From: JAHJDR01 sp964609965
GTDB taxonomy: Bacteria; UBA10199; JADGCS01
NCBI GenBank assembly: GCA_964609965.1
Contig: CAZSTS010000001.1
Location: 301,822 to 365,821 of the forward strand
DNA: 64,000 nt
Direction: 5' to 3'
Below the pieces are notes generated by a model that had not been told where the DNA came from, did no database searches, and saw only the letters and a list, made by a program, of their open reading frames with translations. A program made the position numbers and the translations under genes. This document shows positions 34,598 through 43,417 of this stretch, in pieces (within the stretch, counting starts at the first letter, position 1; each line of letters begins with the position of its first letter).

Positions 34598-34769
34598 CGT
34601 AGGGGCGTCCCTTGTGGGCGCCCATAAATAATATATTCGGGTAGGCATCCTCCTTCGCTGAAGCTTCGGCGGACAGGCAAGGCCTACCCCTACTTCATAA
34701 TTCGATACTTGCCCTGAGCATAGTCGAAGGGTTCCGTGTTCGATACCTGTCCTGAGCGAAGTCGAAGGA
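34598..34769. repeat. Composite array of GC-rich dispersed repeats
   Basis: The 428-bp gap 34359-34786 contains, in order, GTAGGGGCG/GGGCGCCC (34598-34623), then a GGGTAGGC/GCCTACCC-armed unit with a central GAAGCTTCGGCGGA (34641-34695). It also contains two copies of the CCTGAGC-N-GTCGAAGG element (34711-34731 and 34746-34769). No gene is seen in the gap. Confidence 0.6.
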
Positions 34770-34786
34770 TTCGATATTCCCAAGCC

Positions 34787-36112
34787 CTACTCCATCCTAC
34801 TCGTCTCATCCTGCATACCCAGCCGAGAATAAATGAGTGAGGCAAAATCTTTAAATAACGATCTTTCCACATCGTAGTCCATACCCCTCAACGCAAAACC
34901 CAACGCAATCTCTAAGTCTCCCTTAAAATTACGATCGAGGAGATACATGATCGCCCCCTTGCGAATAGGGTAATTAAAAGGATCAAGCCCAACAGCTGTT
35001 TCATAATAATCCAAGCTATCATTATAGTGTCCAAAGCGAGAGGCTATCTCTGCCCTGTAAAAATAGGCCCACGCCTTTTGCGAAAGATTTGTGTTATCTA
35101 AATCACTGATCACCAGGGCAAAGCCCTTTTCTGCAGCTTCATATCTCTCAAGTGAAACGAGATTAAGAGCTCTCACAAATAAAGATGAACTCATGATCAC
35201 TTTTGAATTTATCTGGGTTGCTTGTTCAATAGCTCTGTCAGAATATTCTAATCCCTTCTCATATTTTTCTACCTGATAATACGCGAGAGCTAAATTGATA
35301 TAAATATCGGCTAAAATATCATCGTGAGAAAAACTTAAGATAAAAGGATCTTTTGGCAAACCTGTAAAAAGACTTCTTAACTTGAGTAACTTGTCCTCTC
35401 CTATCTGATACAATTGAATATCCTTTTGAATCTGTAATAAAAGCTCGATAGCTTTCTCATAGTTTTGTGAAGCAAACTCAACCATAGCCAACTCATACAT
35501 GACCGCAGGTTTGCTATATTTTACTTTAGAAAGAAGCCCCCCTAGCAATTCTTGCGCTAAAACTTTATTTCCTTCCAAAGCACTTACACGAGCGGTTAAA
35601 AATTCACTCAAATGAGCATCACGCATCTCTATCTTTATAAGTTGTAATATAAATTGGGCGATTTCGTATTCTTGATAATCTAATTTCTCATAGAGCATGA
35701 GTATTTTTTGATAGGTGCTTATCAAAGCATATTCTGAAGGTGCGTCTGGACTGAGCAAAGCCTCGTATAAAACCCAAAAATCAGCCACCTTAACAAGACC
35801 AAGCCTCAAACGCTCTTCAAGCCCATTTTCGAGAATAAGATCAAACGTCACTTCACAAATTCCATAATTTGTTTTTTCGACAACGCGTAAATCATCGAAC
35901 TCAAAGGAATCAATGGGGCTCAAGAGATGTTCCTTGAGTGTTTCTGAATTTTCAACAAAATACACAGCTGTTTTATATTCAACTGACTCCTTAACACGCC
36001 CTTTAATAAAAAGCATATAAGTCACAATCGTGAAGGCAATGATGGCCACAAAAACCACGACCCCTACCATAACAAGCTCTTGACCATATGTTTTAATTTT
36101 TTCTTGTTCCAT
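34787..36112 (-). CDS. TPR protein with N-terminal membrane anchor
   Basis: The 441-residue protein has one membrane helix near the start (LVMVGVVVFVAIIAFTIVTYMLFI). A region resembling an NTF2-like or cystatin-like domain (60-120) and a series of TPR-like helix pairs follow, for example KPAVMYELAMVEFASQNYEKAIELL and DILADIYINLALAYYQVEKYEKGLEYSDRAIE, each cited in part. It ends with a TPR describing NDSLDYYETAVGLDPFNYP. It is probably a scaffold on the membrane, exposed on the periplasmic side if the helix is a signal anchor. It lies 11 bp downstream of the PrsW gene on the same strand, so the two are likely cotranscribed. Confidence 0.8.
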   Translation of the reverse strand: MEQEKIKTYGQELVMVGVVVFVAIIAFTIVTYMLFIKGRVKESVEYKTAVYFVENSETLKEHLLSPIDSFEFDDLRVVEKTNYGICEVTFDLILENGLEERLRLGLVKVADFWVLYEALLSPDAPSEYALISTYQKILMLYEKLDYQEYEIAQFILQLIKIEMRDAHLSEFLTARVSALEGNKVLAQELLGGLLSKVKYSKPAVMYELAMVEFASQNYEKAIELLLQIQKDIQLYQIGEDKLLKLRSLFTGLPKDPFILSFSHDDILADIYINLALAYYQVEKYEKGLEYSDRAIEQATQINSKVIMSSSLFVRALNLVSLERYEAAEKGFALVISDLDNTNLSQKAWAYFYRAEIASRFGHYNDSLDYYETAVGLDPFNYPIRKGAIMYLLDRNFKGDLEIALGFALRGMDYDVERSLFKDFASLIYSRLGMQDETSRME

Positions 36113-36123
36113 ACTGATTCTTA

Positions 36124-37107
36124 TTAAGATTCAGAAGCCTTTTTAAGTTTCTTTCTCAAGTTATTTATTTCGGATTGTAGATCACTTGAGGGATTATGTG
36201 TGTACTCATGTTTTCTAAATGCCAGCCTGACACCAAGCTTGGCATAATCTGATGAGCTTATTTGTTTTGGAAGAACATATCTTTTAGAACGCCTTACTAG
36301 TGAAGCAAAGAATCCAAGGTGTTCTTTTGGAAAAATATTATTTTTGCATTCTTCGCTTAGTTCTTTAACAATAATTTGACTCTGGTTGAACACCGAAACC
36401 AAAAACAGTGTCAGCAACACTCCAAAAATCATGATGAGCTCTAACCTCATGAGTATTTCAATAACGTTAAAATCAGCTCTGATCGAATTGACATAATTCG
36501 CCATAAAATTCCAAAACCCATGAGTCACAACAGCCAGAATCAAGCCAATTACAATGGCAAACCAACGCTGTATCCGTATGAGATTACGCGAATAACCAAT
36601 CATAGCACCCCAAATAGCTGTCGTAGAGGCGTGCAATAAAGTTGTGTGAATCTCCCTAAACCAAAGATTATGCCACATAGCCAATTCGCCACTGCTGGGG
36701 TAAATAACTTCAATCGCGTAATGAACATTTTCTGAAGCAGCAAAACCAAGACCTATGAGTACTCCCAGTAAAATACCATCAGTGATATTATCGACCTTAT
36801 TGAGCTTTAATAAAATGACGATCACAAATCCCTTTGTAAGCTCTTCTATAAAAGGCGCTACCATAACAGAAACAAGCATGTCGTTTATGATGTCGCTTTC
36901 TTGTTGATAGATTTGAAGCAGAACATGAAAAAAAGTGTTCCAAAAATAGCTCAAGATCCCTGCTCCAAAAGCGCCCCAAACAAATGCAAAAACGACAAGA
37001 AAAAGAGACTCTCTTTCAAAGCGATCCATCCACCAGAAAAAAAGACCTAGCATGATAGCAGGAAAATATGAATAAAGGTAGATTATGAAAGTATCGGTAA
37101 ATGCCAT
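36124..37107 (-). CDS. PrsW-family intramembrane metalloprotease
   Basis: The 327-residue protein has about eight membrane helices and the conserved motifs of PrsW proteases: E88-E89-x-x-K92 in APFIEELTKGF, E126 and N127 in LGFAASENVHY, H154/H159 in REIHTTLLHASTTAIWG, and H196 in VTHGFWNF. These place it in the CPBP/Abi-related membrane metalloprotease clan. PrsW of Bacillus cuts an anti-sigma factor, but no anti-sigma gene is visible here. The extra charged C-terminal tail of about 90 residues is not part of the protease core. It is paired with a membrane-anchored TPR protein. Confidence 0.88.
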   Translation of the reverse strand: MAFTDTFIIYLYSYFPAIMLGLFFWWMDRFERESLFLVVFAFVWGAFGAGILSYFWNTFFHVLLQIYQQESDIINDMLVSVMVAPFIEELTKGFVIVILLKLNKVDNITDGILLGVLIGLGFAASENVHYAIEVIYPSSGELAMWHNLWFREIHTTLLHASTTAIWGAMIGYSRNLIRIQRWFAIVIGLILAVVTHGFWNFMANYVNSIRADFNVIEILMRLELIMIFGVLLTLFLVSVFNQSQIIVKELSEECKNNIFPKEHLGFFASLVRRSKRYVLPKQISSSDYAKLGVRLAFRKHEYTHNPSSDLQSEINNLRKKLKKASES

Positions 37108-37114
37108 GTTATAG

Positions 37115-37286
37115 CTTGGAGCAATGAGTAATGAGCTATGAGTTCGAAATTAAATCAATAAAATGTCCTATAAGCATTTAAACTGGAATTAACAAACTTT
37201 CAACTTCTGTATTTGGGCATTCTTTTTACAAACTTCTATCTTCGAACTACAATCTACGATCCACGAACTACAATCCACAAACTATA
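37115..37286. repeat. Two heptamer-type islands
   Basis: TGGAGCAATGAGTAATGAGC (37117-37136) repeats GAG-N4 words every 7 bp. At 37233-37286, words such as CGAACTACAATCTACGATCC and CGAACTACAATCCACAAACT do the same. The 315-bp gap between the divergent PrsW gene and the gene at 37422 otherwise holds the hairpin at 37333-37361 and a CGCCTAGGCG palindrome at 37395-37404. Confidence 0.5.
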
Positions 37287-37332
37287 TAATTTCCTTTACT
37301 TTAAACCATTTTCATCTAAAATAGCCGGCACG

Positions 37333-37361
37333 ATACAAGACTCCACGAATTCGTCTTGTAT
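37333..37361 (+). other. Hairpin with T tail in a divergent intergenic region
   Basis: ATACAAGAC (37333-37341) pairs perfectly with GTCTTGTAT (37353-37361), followed by TTT. No plus-strand gene precedes it, so an attenuator in the leader of the gene at 37422 or a simple repeat is as likely as a terminator. Confidence 0.3.
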
Positions 37362-37421
37362 TTTGATAATTCTAACGCCCTTATTCATCCTCTCCGCCTA
37401 GGCGAGTCGGATGCGGTTATT

Positions 37422-37946
37422 ATGTCACAAAAACATTCCAGTGATAAAATCACAAAAGAATTGGCTTTATTTATTGTGCCCATTGCAGCAGCGTATTTAT
37501 TCATCACCTTTTATGAAGCGGGCTTTGCCTCTTACTTTGGTTTACCCTACGATCTCATATCAATCAACTTCACCCGTGTGATGTTAGCCAACCGCTTTGC
37601 TCTCTCGGTAGCTGTCATCGCCTTTTTGTGGATAGGCCTTTATTACAACATTCTCCCCAGCACAAACAGCCCTTTCTTTAAAGGCATGATCACCCTCATT
37701 CTTGTTTTGGCGCTTTCTTTAGGTATCACATTTGGAAGTTCAGACGCTAAGAATCAATCTAAATTTCTAGTACTTAAAGCGCAAAACGAACAAGTTGTCT
37801 TAAAAATATACGATGACAAAATTATAACAGCCCCTTTCAATCGTAAAAAGCAAACCATCCAAAAAGCTTTTTTCATCCATAAGGTTGGCATTGATTCAAA
37901 TCACTTATACAAGCTCGAGACTGTGGGCCCTTTGATGCCACAATAA
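37422..37946 (+). CDS. Small membrane protein, function unknown
   Basis: The ATG at 37422 gives 174 residues; an earlier TTG lies inside a hairpin and was rejected. Three hydrophobic segments are visible (ALFIVPIAAAYLFITFYEAG, FALSVAVIAFLWIGLYY and GMITLILVLALSLGITFG). A soluble domain of about 70 residues at the end (FLVLKAQNEQVVLKIYDDKI) is probably outside the membrane. No family is recognised. The glutaredoxin gene follows after 4 bp, so the two are likely one transcription unit. Confidence 0.65.
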   Translation: MSQKHSSDKITKELALFIVPIAAAYLFITFYEAGFASYFGLPYDLISINFTRVMLANRFALSVAVIAFLWIGLYYNILPSTNSPFFKGMITLILVLALSLGITFGSSDAKNQSKFLVLKAQNEQVVLKIYDDKIITAPFNRKKQTIQKAFFIHKVGIDSNHLYKLETVGPLMPQ

Positions 37947-37950
37947 TACC

Positions 37951-38211
37951 ATGACAAAAAAAATCACATTATACACAATGAACCTATGCCCATATTGCAA
38001 TGGAGCCAAAGCTTTATTAAATGCTAAAAAAGCCACTTTTACAGAAGTCAATGTAGATAGTGATGACGTAAAAAGAGAATGGATTGCCAGGCATACTGGC
38101 CAAACAAGCCTTCCTCAGCTCTTTATCGATAATATTTCGTATGGTGGGTTCGAAGAAATGCAAGATCTAGACAAGAAAGGCAAATTAAACAGCATTCTTG
38201 GACTTAAGTGA
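37951..38211 (+). CDS. grxC: Glutaredoxin (GrxC-like)
   Basis: The 86-residue protein has the dithiol active site CPYC (C13, C16) after strand ITLYTMN, the cis-Pro in SLPQLFID and the GG of YGGFEEM. This is a complete class I glutaredoxin that reduces disulfides and glutathione mixed disulfides in the cytoplasm. Length and motifs fit GrxC. Its 3' end overlaps convergent rsmA by 27 bp. Confidence 0.93.
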   Translation: MTKKITLYTMNLCPYCNGAKALLNAKKATFTEVNVDSDDVKREWIARHTGQTSLPQLFIDNISYGGFEEMQDLDKKGKLNSILGLK

Positions 38212-39015
38212 TAAAGCCCCTTTAATTTTTCGAGCCTTCACAGCCTCATAAATCTTTTTTAACTCTGCAATTGTCAAAACCTCTGCCCTTTTATCAATAA
38301 ACTCTCTTATTTTTGCATCCAGGCCTTCTAAATCTATGTCTTGAGATTTGAGTGTTGTGCTAATCTTTTTTCTTCGTTGAGAAAACAGAGTTTTTACAAA
38401 AGAAATAAAGGGTTTTTCATCCAGGTATTTCCGATGAGTTAATTCTAAACTTATGAAACTCGAGGTCACTCTTGGTTTTGGCTTAAAAGCTGTGTTAGGA
38501 ACATCAAAAAGCTTTTGGGGGGTTGAAAATAACTGTACCCAAATAGACAACACACTGTAATCTTTTGTGCCAGGCTGAGCCAGACATCTTTGAGCAACTT
38601 CTTTTTGCAACATAAGATACAGTTTTTTATACTTATGACCTTCAATGAATATTTTAATCATGATCTGGCTAGCCACGTTATAAGGAAGATTTGCCACGAC
38701 CACCAATTCACTCAAATTCCCAGTATCCCACTTGAGAAAATCCTTGTTAATAACTTTAATCTTTTGATGACAGCCTAAAACATCTGACAATCTTTTTGCC
38801 AAAACACTGTCTTTTTCTACAGCAATGAGATTGTCTGCAAATTCTACTAAAGAATGTGTCAACGCACCCCAACCAGGGCCTATTTCGAGAATTGTTTCTT
38901 GTTGATAATCTTTGATCACAGCATCGACAATTTTTCTTTGGTAATTTGGATCAATGAGAAAGTTTTGTCCTAGACTTTTTTTAGGGCGATGTCTTTGCTT
39001 GGATGATGTTTTCAT
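38185..39015 (-). CDS. rsmA: 16S rRNA dimethyladenosine transferase RsmA/KsgA
   Basis: The 276-residue methyltransferase shows PKKSLGQNFLIDPNYQRKIV, the SAM-binding EIGPGWGALTHSL and the catalytic NLPYNVASQ (NLPY motif). The C-terminal helical domain is present. It dimethylates two adjacent adenines at the 3' end of 16S rRNA. It overlaps the DUF2062 gene by 4 bp, which in turn overlaps tsaD by 4 bp, giving a tight three-gene operon in the order tsaD, DUF2062, rsmA. Confidence 0.96.
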   Translation of the reverse strand: MKTSSKQRHRPKKSLGQNFLIDPNYQRKIVDAVIKDYQQETILEIGPGWGALTHSLVEFADNLIAVEKDSVLAKRLSDVLGCHQKIKVINKDFLKWDTGNLSELVVVANLPYNVASQIMIKIFIEGHKYKKLYLMLQKEVAQRCLAQPGTKDYSVLSIWVQLFSTPQKLFDVPNTAFKPKPRVTSSFISLELTHRKYLDEKPFISFVKTLFSQRRKKISTTLKSQDIDLEGLDAKIREFIDKRAEVLTIAELKKIYEAVKARKIKGALSLKSKNAV

Positions 39016-39509
39016 TTTTTATGGATATGGAGATCGATGTGCGTCAAATACATAAACTTTTCTTTGATACGATCATAATAACGCAAACAGAGTTGTTGAC
39101 TGATAAAAGCACCTGCAATCCCAACAATCACACTCCCTATCCAAAGGGGAATGAGAATATCTTTACCTGCAGCTAAGATATTATGAAAGTCTAATGTAAG
39201 CACAATGTGTTTGAGTTCAGAAAAAGAAACAGGTTTACGATAAATAAGATTACCCACCCACAAATTAAACCAATAAATGGGAACCGCTGTAAAAGGATTT
39301 GTGATCCAAGCAGCTATCAAAGCCACCCATGTGTTTTTCCGAAACAAACCCGTCAAAACAAATGAAAGATACATCTGAAAACCCATGATGGGCAAAAGGG
39401 CTACAAAAACACCAATAGCGAGTCCATCGGCAATGTCATCAGTCGTGCTATTGCTCTTGAGGACTTTGATAAAGAGTTCGATGATTTTTTTTGGAATAAA
39501 TCGTCTCAT
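39012..39509 (-). CDS. DUF2062 membrane protein
   Basis: The 165-residue protein has the DUF2062 pattern: an N-terminal basic helix, ADGLAIGVFVALLPIMGFQMYLS (cited in part), AAWITNPFTAVPIYWFNLWVG and a last membrane helix. Family members are small inner-membrane proteins of unknown function, often near envelope or RNA-modification genes. ATGA overlaps on both sides couple it to tsaD upstream and rsmA downstream. Confidence 0.88.
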   Translation of the reverse strand: MRRFIPKKIIELFIKVLKSNSTTDDIADGLAIGVFVALLPIMGFQMYLSFVLTGLFRKNTWVALIAAWITNPFTAVPIYWFNLWVGNLIYRKPVSFSELKHIVLTLDFHNILAAGKDILIPLWIGSVIVGIAGAFISQQLCLRYYDRIKEKFMYLTHIDLHIHKK

Positions 39510-40564
39510 TGTTTTGCTTTGAGTTTCCTCGCTTGTATCTTCTTTGAAGCCTGGACATTTAAAGTATTTCGTTCATCTTCGTGCTTTTGAACCAAAGCTG
39601 CGTGCGCTATCATGGCACCATTATCCGAACAATACCGTGGTGCGGCTATGTAACATGGCATAGCGTTTTTGTCACAAACTTCCTGAGCTCTTTTCCTGAG
39701 TTCAGAATTCAAGGCCACCCCACCACTGAGAGCAAAGGATTTAAATTCAGTCTGAGAAAAGAAATACTCCATTTTCTTTGTCAGTGCTTGAACAATGGAT
39801 TGTTGAAGACTTGCACAGAGATCTTTTTTGATTTCTTCTGGTAAATCTTTAGGCTCAACCTTCTTTTCACCCATAAGTTTTTCGATATGATAATAAAGAG
39901 CTGTTTTGAGACCACTAAAGCTCAAGTACTGTTCACCAATTTTCACTTTGGCGATTGTGAAAGAAAAAGCCTTTGGATCACCTTTTTGAGCTAACTTATC
40001 AACAATAGGCCCACCAGGATAACCCAAGCCCAACATTTTGGCACATTTGTCAAAGGCTTCACCTGCCGCGTCATCCACTGTTTGACCTAAGATAGATATT
40101 TCGTCGAAAGAATCGATTCGATAAAACGTTGTGTGTCCGCCAGAAACCACGAGTCCTAAACAAGGGAAAAGAGGTTTTTGATCGATGAAAGGACTGAGCA
40201 AGTGTCCCGAAAGATGATTCACGCCATAAAGAGGGATATCTGATTGATAGGCCAAGGCCCTGGCAAAACAGGCCCCGGTTAAGAGACAGCCAATGAGCCC
40301 GGGTGTTTTTGTGACAGCAATGGCTCCAATATCATCCTTTTTGATCTTAGCATCATCTAGAGCTTGTTGAAAAACAGGGGATATATTTTCGACATGGGAA
40401 CGGCTAGCGAGTTCTGGTACGACCCCACCGTAGGGAGCATGTAGTTTGACCTGAGAAGAAACTGTGTTTGAAAGCACTTCTTTTGTGTTTTGATTGAGAA
40501 TAGCAAACGACGTCTCATCACAGGATGTGTCTATGCCGAGGATGTAGGGTTTGTTTGAGGACAT
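39506..40564 (-). CDS. tsaD: tRNA N6-threonylcarbamoyltransferase TsaD
   Basis: The 352-residue protein is a complete TsaD. It starts with ILGIDTSCDETSFAIL, has VVPELASRSHVENI, and binds iron through H117 and H121 in GVNHLSGHLLSPF. The ASKHA-fold nucleotide site is visible in LVVSGGHTTFY and ALSGGVALNSELR. TsaD transfers threonylcarbamoyl from the AMP adduct to A37 of ANN-decoding tRNAs. The short Lys-rich tail is a minor extension. It is the first gene of the tsaD-DUF2062-rsmA operon. Confidence 0.97.
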   Translation of the reverse strand: MSSNKPYILGIDTSCDETSFAILNQNTKEVLSNTVSSQVKLHAPYGGVVPELASRSHVENISPVFQQALDDAKIKKDDIGAIAVTKTPGLIGCLLTGACFARALAYQSDIPLYGVNHLSGHLLSPFIDQKPLFPCLGLVVSGGHTTFYRIDSFDEISILGQTVDDAAGEAFDKCAKMLGLGYPGGPIVDKLAQKGDPKAFSFTIAKVKIGEQYLSFSGLKTALYYHIEKLMGEKKVEPKDLPEEIKKDLCASLQQSIVQALTKKMEYFFSQTEFKSFALSGGVALNSELRKRAQEVCDKNAMPCYIAAPRYCSDNGAMIAHAALVQKHEDERNTLNVQASKKIQARKLKAKQ

Positions 40565-40619
40565 TGGCGGGTATTTAGGGGGATTTTAGGAAAAGTGCAA
40601 CCTGCCTATTGATGTAAAA

Positions 40620-40648
40620 GCCCCTCTTGTCATATACAAGCCTGGGGC
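40620..40648. promoter_or_regulatory. Nested hairpin in a divergent promoter region
   Basis: CTTGT/ACAAG with a CATAT loop (40626-40640) is nested in GCCCC/GGGGC (40620-40624, 40644-40648). It lies 22 bp upstream of the ATG at 40671, where it could affect transcription or translation of the aminotransferase gene. No partner regulator is evident. Confidence 0.35.
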
Positions 40649-40670
40649 ATAACCAAAGAAGGTATGTATT

Positions 40671-41960
40671 ATGATTAAAGAATCCAAAATTCGACTCATG
40701 ACCCGTTTGGCTAATGAGCATCAAGCTGTTAACCTCTCGCAAGGTTTTACAGATGAACCTGCGATTTATGATATGGTCTGGGGTGGAATCTCTGCTGCAC
40801 TTGGCGGTACTGATGACGGGATAGCCAAGTTAGAAGAAACAACCATGCAAGACATCCTAAATCAAACCAGCGGTAATCTTGATGATCTCCTTGGGATGAA
40901 TCTCAAAGACGTCTTAAAAACCATTCAAAATGACAAAGATGCCTACAATCAATATTGCTACCCTTTTGGACTTGGTGAATTGAGAAACACTATTGCAGAT
41001 TATACAAAACGCTTCCAAGGTTTTCGCCCTGATCCCGAAACAGAAATCACAGTAGTGCTTGGCGCCACCGAAGGTCTTTTTGTTTCACAAAGAACCATCT
41101 GCAATCCAGGCGACGAAATCATTGTCATGCAACCCTTTCACGAGATGTACCCTTCTCAAGCTTCGCTAATGAACCTAAGTCCCAAATACATCACCTTGCG
41201 AGAAAACAAAGATAACCAAACCTGGGAACTCAACCTAAAAGAATTGGAAGATGCCATAAGCAACAAAACAAAAGTTTTGATTTTCAATTCTCCTCATAAT
41301 CCCACTGGCAAAGTTTTTACATTGGATGAGATGAATGCCATTGCTGCTCTCTGCAAAAAACACGATGTCATGGTGATCACTGATGAGATTTATGAGCACA
41401 TTCTCTATGACAATCGAAAACATATTTGCATGGCCACGATCGAAGGCATGAAAGAACGAACTTTCATAGTTAATTCTGCATCCAAAACAGGAAACGCGAC
41501 TGGTTGGCGTGTTGGGTGGATCATTTCACCACCTCAATACACCCAGAGAGTCAGAGCCATCCACGACACATTAGTGGTTCAATCACCAACGCCTTTGCAA
41601 AAAGGCGTGGTCAATTTACTAAATCTTGATGACAGCTTTTACAAATCCATGCCAGAGGCTTACGCTAAAAAATGCCAATTGCTTACAGAATCAATCACAA
41701 GCGCTGGTTTTAGAGTCATAGCCCCTGAAGGATCATACTATCTTTTGGCTGATTACACCAATGTGCCTGCTTTAAAAGGCATGTCCCCTACAGATGCGGC
41801 TATCTATCTTATTAAAGAAGTTGGCGTAGCCACAGTACCAGGCGATACTTTCTATGATTCAGGCGATTCAGCTAATCGTTACTTAAGATTTGCCTTCTGC
41901 CGAAGCATGGACTCGCTAGAAGAAGCGGCGAGAAGATTTGCTAAAATGACTACCTGTTAA
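40671..41960 (+). CDS. Class I/II PLP aminotransferase (KAT/methionine aminotransferase-like)
   Basis: The 429-residue protein is a fold type I aminotransferase. The PLP Lys is K272 in VNSASKTGNATGWRVGW, and other anchors are NLSQGFTD, NSPHNPTGKVFT, ITDEIYEHILYD and YLRFAFC. These resemble kynurenine/glutamine- and methionine-aminotransferases of the YbdL type. An insertion of about 55 residues near position 40-95 (rich in Asp, Leu and Asn) separates NLSQGF from the YCYPFGLGELR segment and is not usual in that group. The substrate is not predictable. A second, class III aminotransferase follows after 83 bp. Confidence 0.87.
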   Translation: MIKESKIRLMTRLANEHQAVNLSQGFTDEPAIYDMVWGGISAALGGTDDGIAKLEETTMQDILNQTSGNLDDLLGMNLKDVLKTIQNDKDAYNQYCYPFGLGELRNTIADYTKRFQGFRPDPETEITVVLGATEGLFVSQRTICNPGDEIIVMQPFHEMYPSQASLMNLSPKYITLRENKDNQTWELNLKELEDAISNKTKVLIFNSPHNPTGKVFTLDEMNAIAALCKKHDVMVITDEIYEHILYDNRKHICMATIEGMKERTFIVNSASKTGNATGWRVGWIISPPQYTQRVRAIHDTLVVQSPTPLQKGVVNLLNLDDSFYKSMPEAYAKKCQLLTESITSAGFRVIAPEGSYYLLADYTNVPALKGMSPTDAAIYLIKEVGVATVPGDTFYDSGDSANRYLRFAFCRSMDSLEEAARRFAKMTTC

Positions 41961-41970
41961 TTTTCGTTCC

Positions 41971-41997
41971 CCTCGTAGGCGCGTAGGCTCGCGCTCT
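41971..41997. repeat. Heptamer-type intergenic repeat
   Basis: CCTCGTAGGCGCGTAGGCTC and the following CGCTC share the GTAGG words of 8744-8777 and 14853-14886, with a 7-8 bp step. Confidence 0.4.
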
Positions 41998-42043
41998 CAA
42001 TCAACATTTGCATTTTCCCCCTCCCCAAAGTATCTACGCCCCC

Positions 42044-43417
42044 ATGGATATCAAGGCCCTACTAGAGGAGTACAAAGGACAAAACCTAAAGCTCCACCAA
42101 AACATTAACCCTCAGTTTGCAAAGGTGCTAAAAACAATAGGTTTTGACAAATTCTACACAAAAGCGACTGGTGCTTCGCTCATTGATGATAAAGGCAATG
42201 AATACTATGATTTTCTATCTGGATACGGTGTTTTTGCCCTGGGTAGAAACCATCCGAAGATCAAACAAGCACTCAAAGACTTTATAGATGCAGATGCAGC
42301 AAGCCTCGTCCAAATGGAAGCCCCACTCTTAAGTGGCATCTTAGCCGAAAAGCTTATTCAGATATTTGGACATGGGATTCGCGACACCGTGTTTTTTACG
42401 AACTCTGGAACCGAGGCAGTTGAAGGCGCTATCAAGTTTGCCAGAGCCGCCACAGGCCGCACACGATTTTTGAATTTGGACCATGCCTTTCATGGACTAA
42501 CAACAGGTTCGCTCTCGGTGAATGGGAACACTGAATTCCGCGATGGCTTTGGAGAGCTTCTGCCCTCTGATAGCATTCCCTTAAATGATCTGAATATATT
42601 AGAAGAGAAGTTGAAAACAGGGCAATACGCAGCATTTATCTTTGAACCCATCCAAGGCAAAGGCGTTTATCTTCCAGATAAGGATTATTTCAAACAAGCA
42701 CTTAACCTTTGTAAGAAATACGGCACACTTACGATAGCGGATGAGGTTCAAACAGGCCTGGGCAGAACAGGAACCTGGATGGCATGCGAACATTTTGGGA
42801 TTGAGCCTGATATGGTGACGATTTCAAAGGCATTGAGCGGCGGCATTGTTCCTGTAGGCGCCATTATTTACACACGCGACATCTACAACAAAGTTTTTAC
42901 ACGCATGGACCGCTGCGTTGTCCATTCATCCACATTTGCTCAGAATAACTATGCCATGGTGTGCGGACTAGCCACACTTGAGACGATCGAAAAAGAAAAT
43001 GTTCTTCAAAACACAGTTGAGATGGGTGATCTCCTTGCCAAAAATCTCAATATGCTCAAAGAAAAACACGATTGGATCAAAGATGTGCGCCACAAAGGCC
43101 TTATGTTTGGAATAGAGTTTGGTCGCCCACAAGGTCTTAAAAAGAAATTCACATGGGATACAGTGCACAAACTCGACAAAGGACTCTTTGCAGAACTCAT
43201 TGTCATGCCTCTCTTGTCAAAGCACCGCATTTTGACCCAAGTCTCTGGTCACCACCAAGACATTGTTAAACTCTTGCCACCACTCATCATCAACGAAACC
43301 CACATCAACCACTTTGTGGAATCTTTAAACGATGTCTTGAACGACTGTGGTCGTATTGGTGGTCCTATTGTAAAAATGGCAGCAAACCTAGCCAAACACG
43401 CTGTGAGAAAATCATGA
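42044..43417 (+). CDS. Class III aminotransferase (HpnO/ornithine aminotransferase-like)
   Basis: From the ATG at 42044 the protein has 457 residues. It carries the class III motifs FFTNSGTEAVEGAIKFAR, DHAFHGLTTGSLS, IADEVQTGLGRTG and the PLP Lys K262 in TISKALSGGIVPVGA. It resembles ornithine and acetylornithine aminotransferases but has a longer C-terminus. The stop overlaps the start of an MMPL/RND transporter in ATGA. A class III aminotransferase (HpnO) and an RND exporter (HpnN) are both known from hopanoid loci, but no squalene-hopene cyclase or other hpn gene is present here. That link is a hypothesis. Confidence 0.85.
   Translation: MDIKALLEEYKGQNLKLHQNINPQFAKVLKTIGFDKFYTKATGASLIDDKGNEYYDFLSGYGVFALGRNHPKIKQALKDFIDADAASLVQMEAPLLSGILAEKLIQIFGHGIRDTVFFTNSGTEAVEGAIKFARAATGRTRFLNLDHAFHGLTTGSLSVNGNTEFRDGFGELLPSDSIPLNDLNILEEKLKTGQYAAFIFEPIQGKGVYLPDKDYFKQALNLCKKYGTLTIADEVQTGLGRTGTWMACEHFGIEPDMVTISKALSGGIVPVGAIIYTRDIYNKVFTRMDRCVVHSSTFAQNNYAMVCGLATLETIEKENVLQNTVEMGDLLAKNLNMLKEKHDWIKDVRHKGLMFGIEFGRPQGLKKKFTWDTVHKLDKGLFAELIVMPLLSKHRILTQVSGHHQDIVKLLPPLIINETHINHFVESLNDVLNDCGRIGGPIVKMAANLAKHAVRKS

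Noticed and set aside
37356..37421. TTG start at 37356 for the small membrane protein
   Set aside because: It falls inside a hairpin arm and adds a segment without conserved character; the ATG at 37422 is more plausible.
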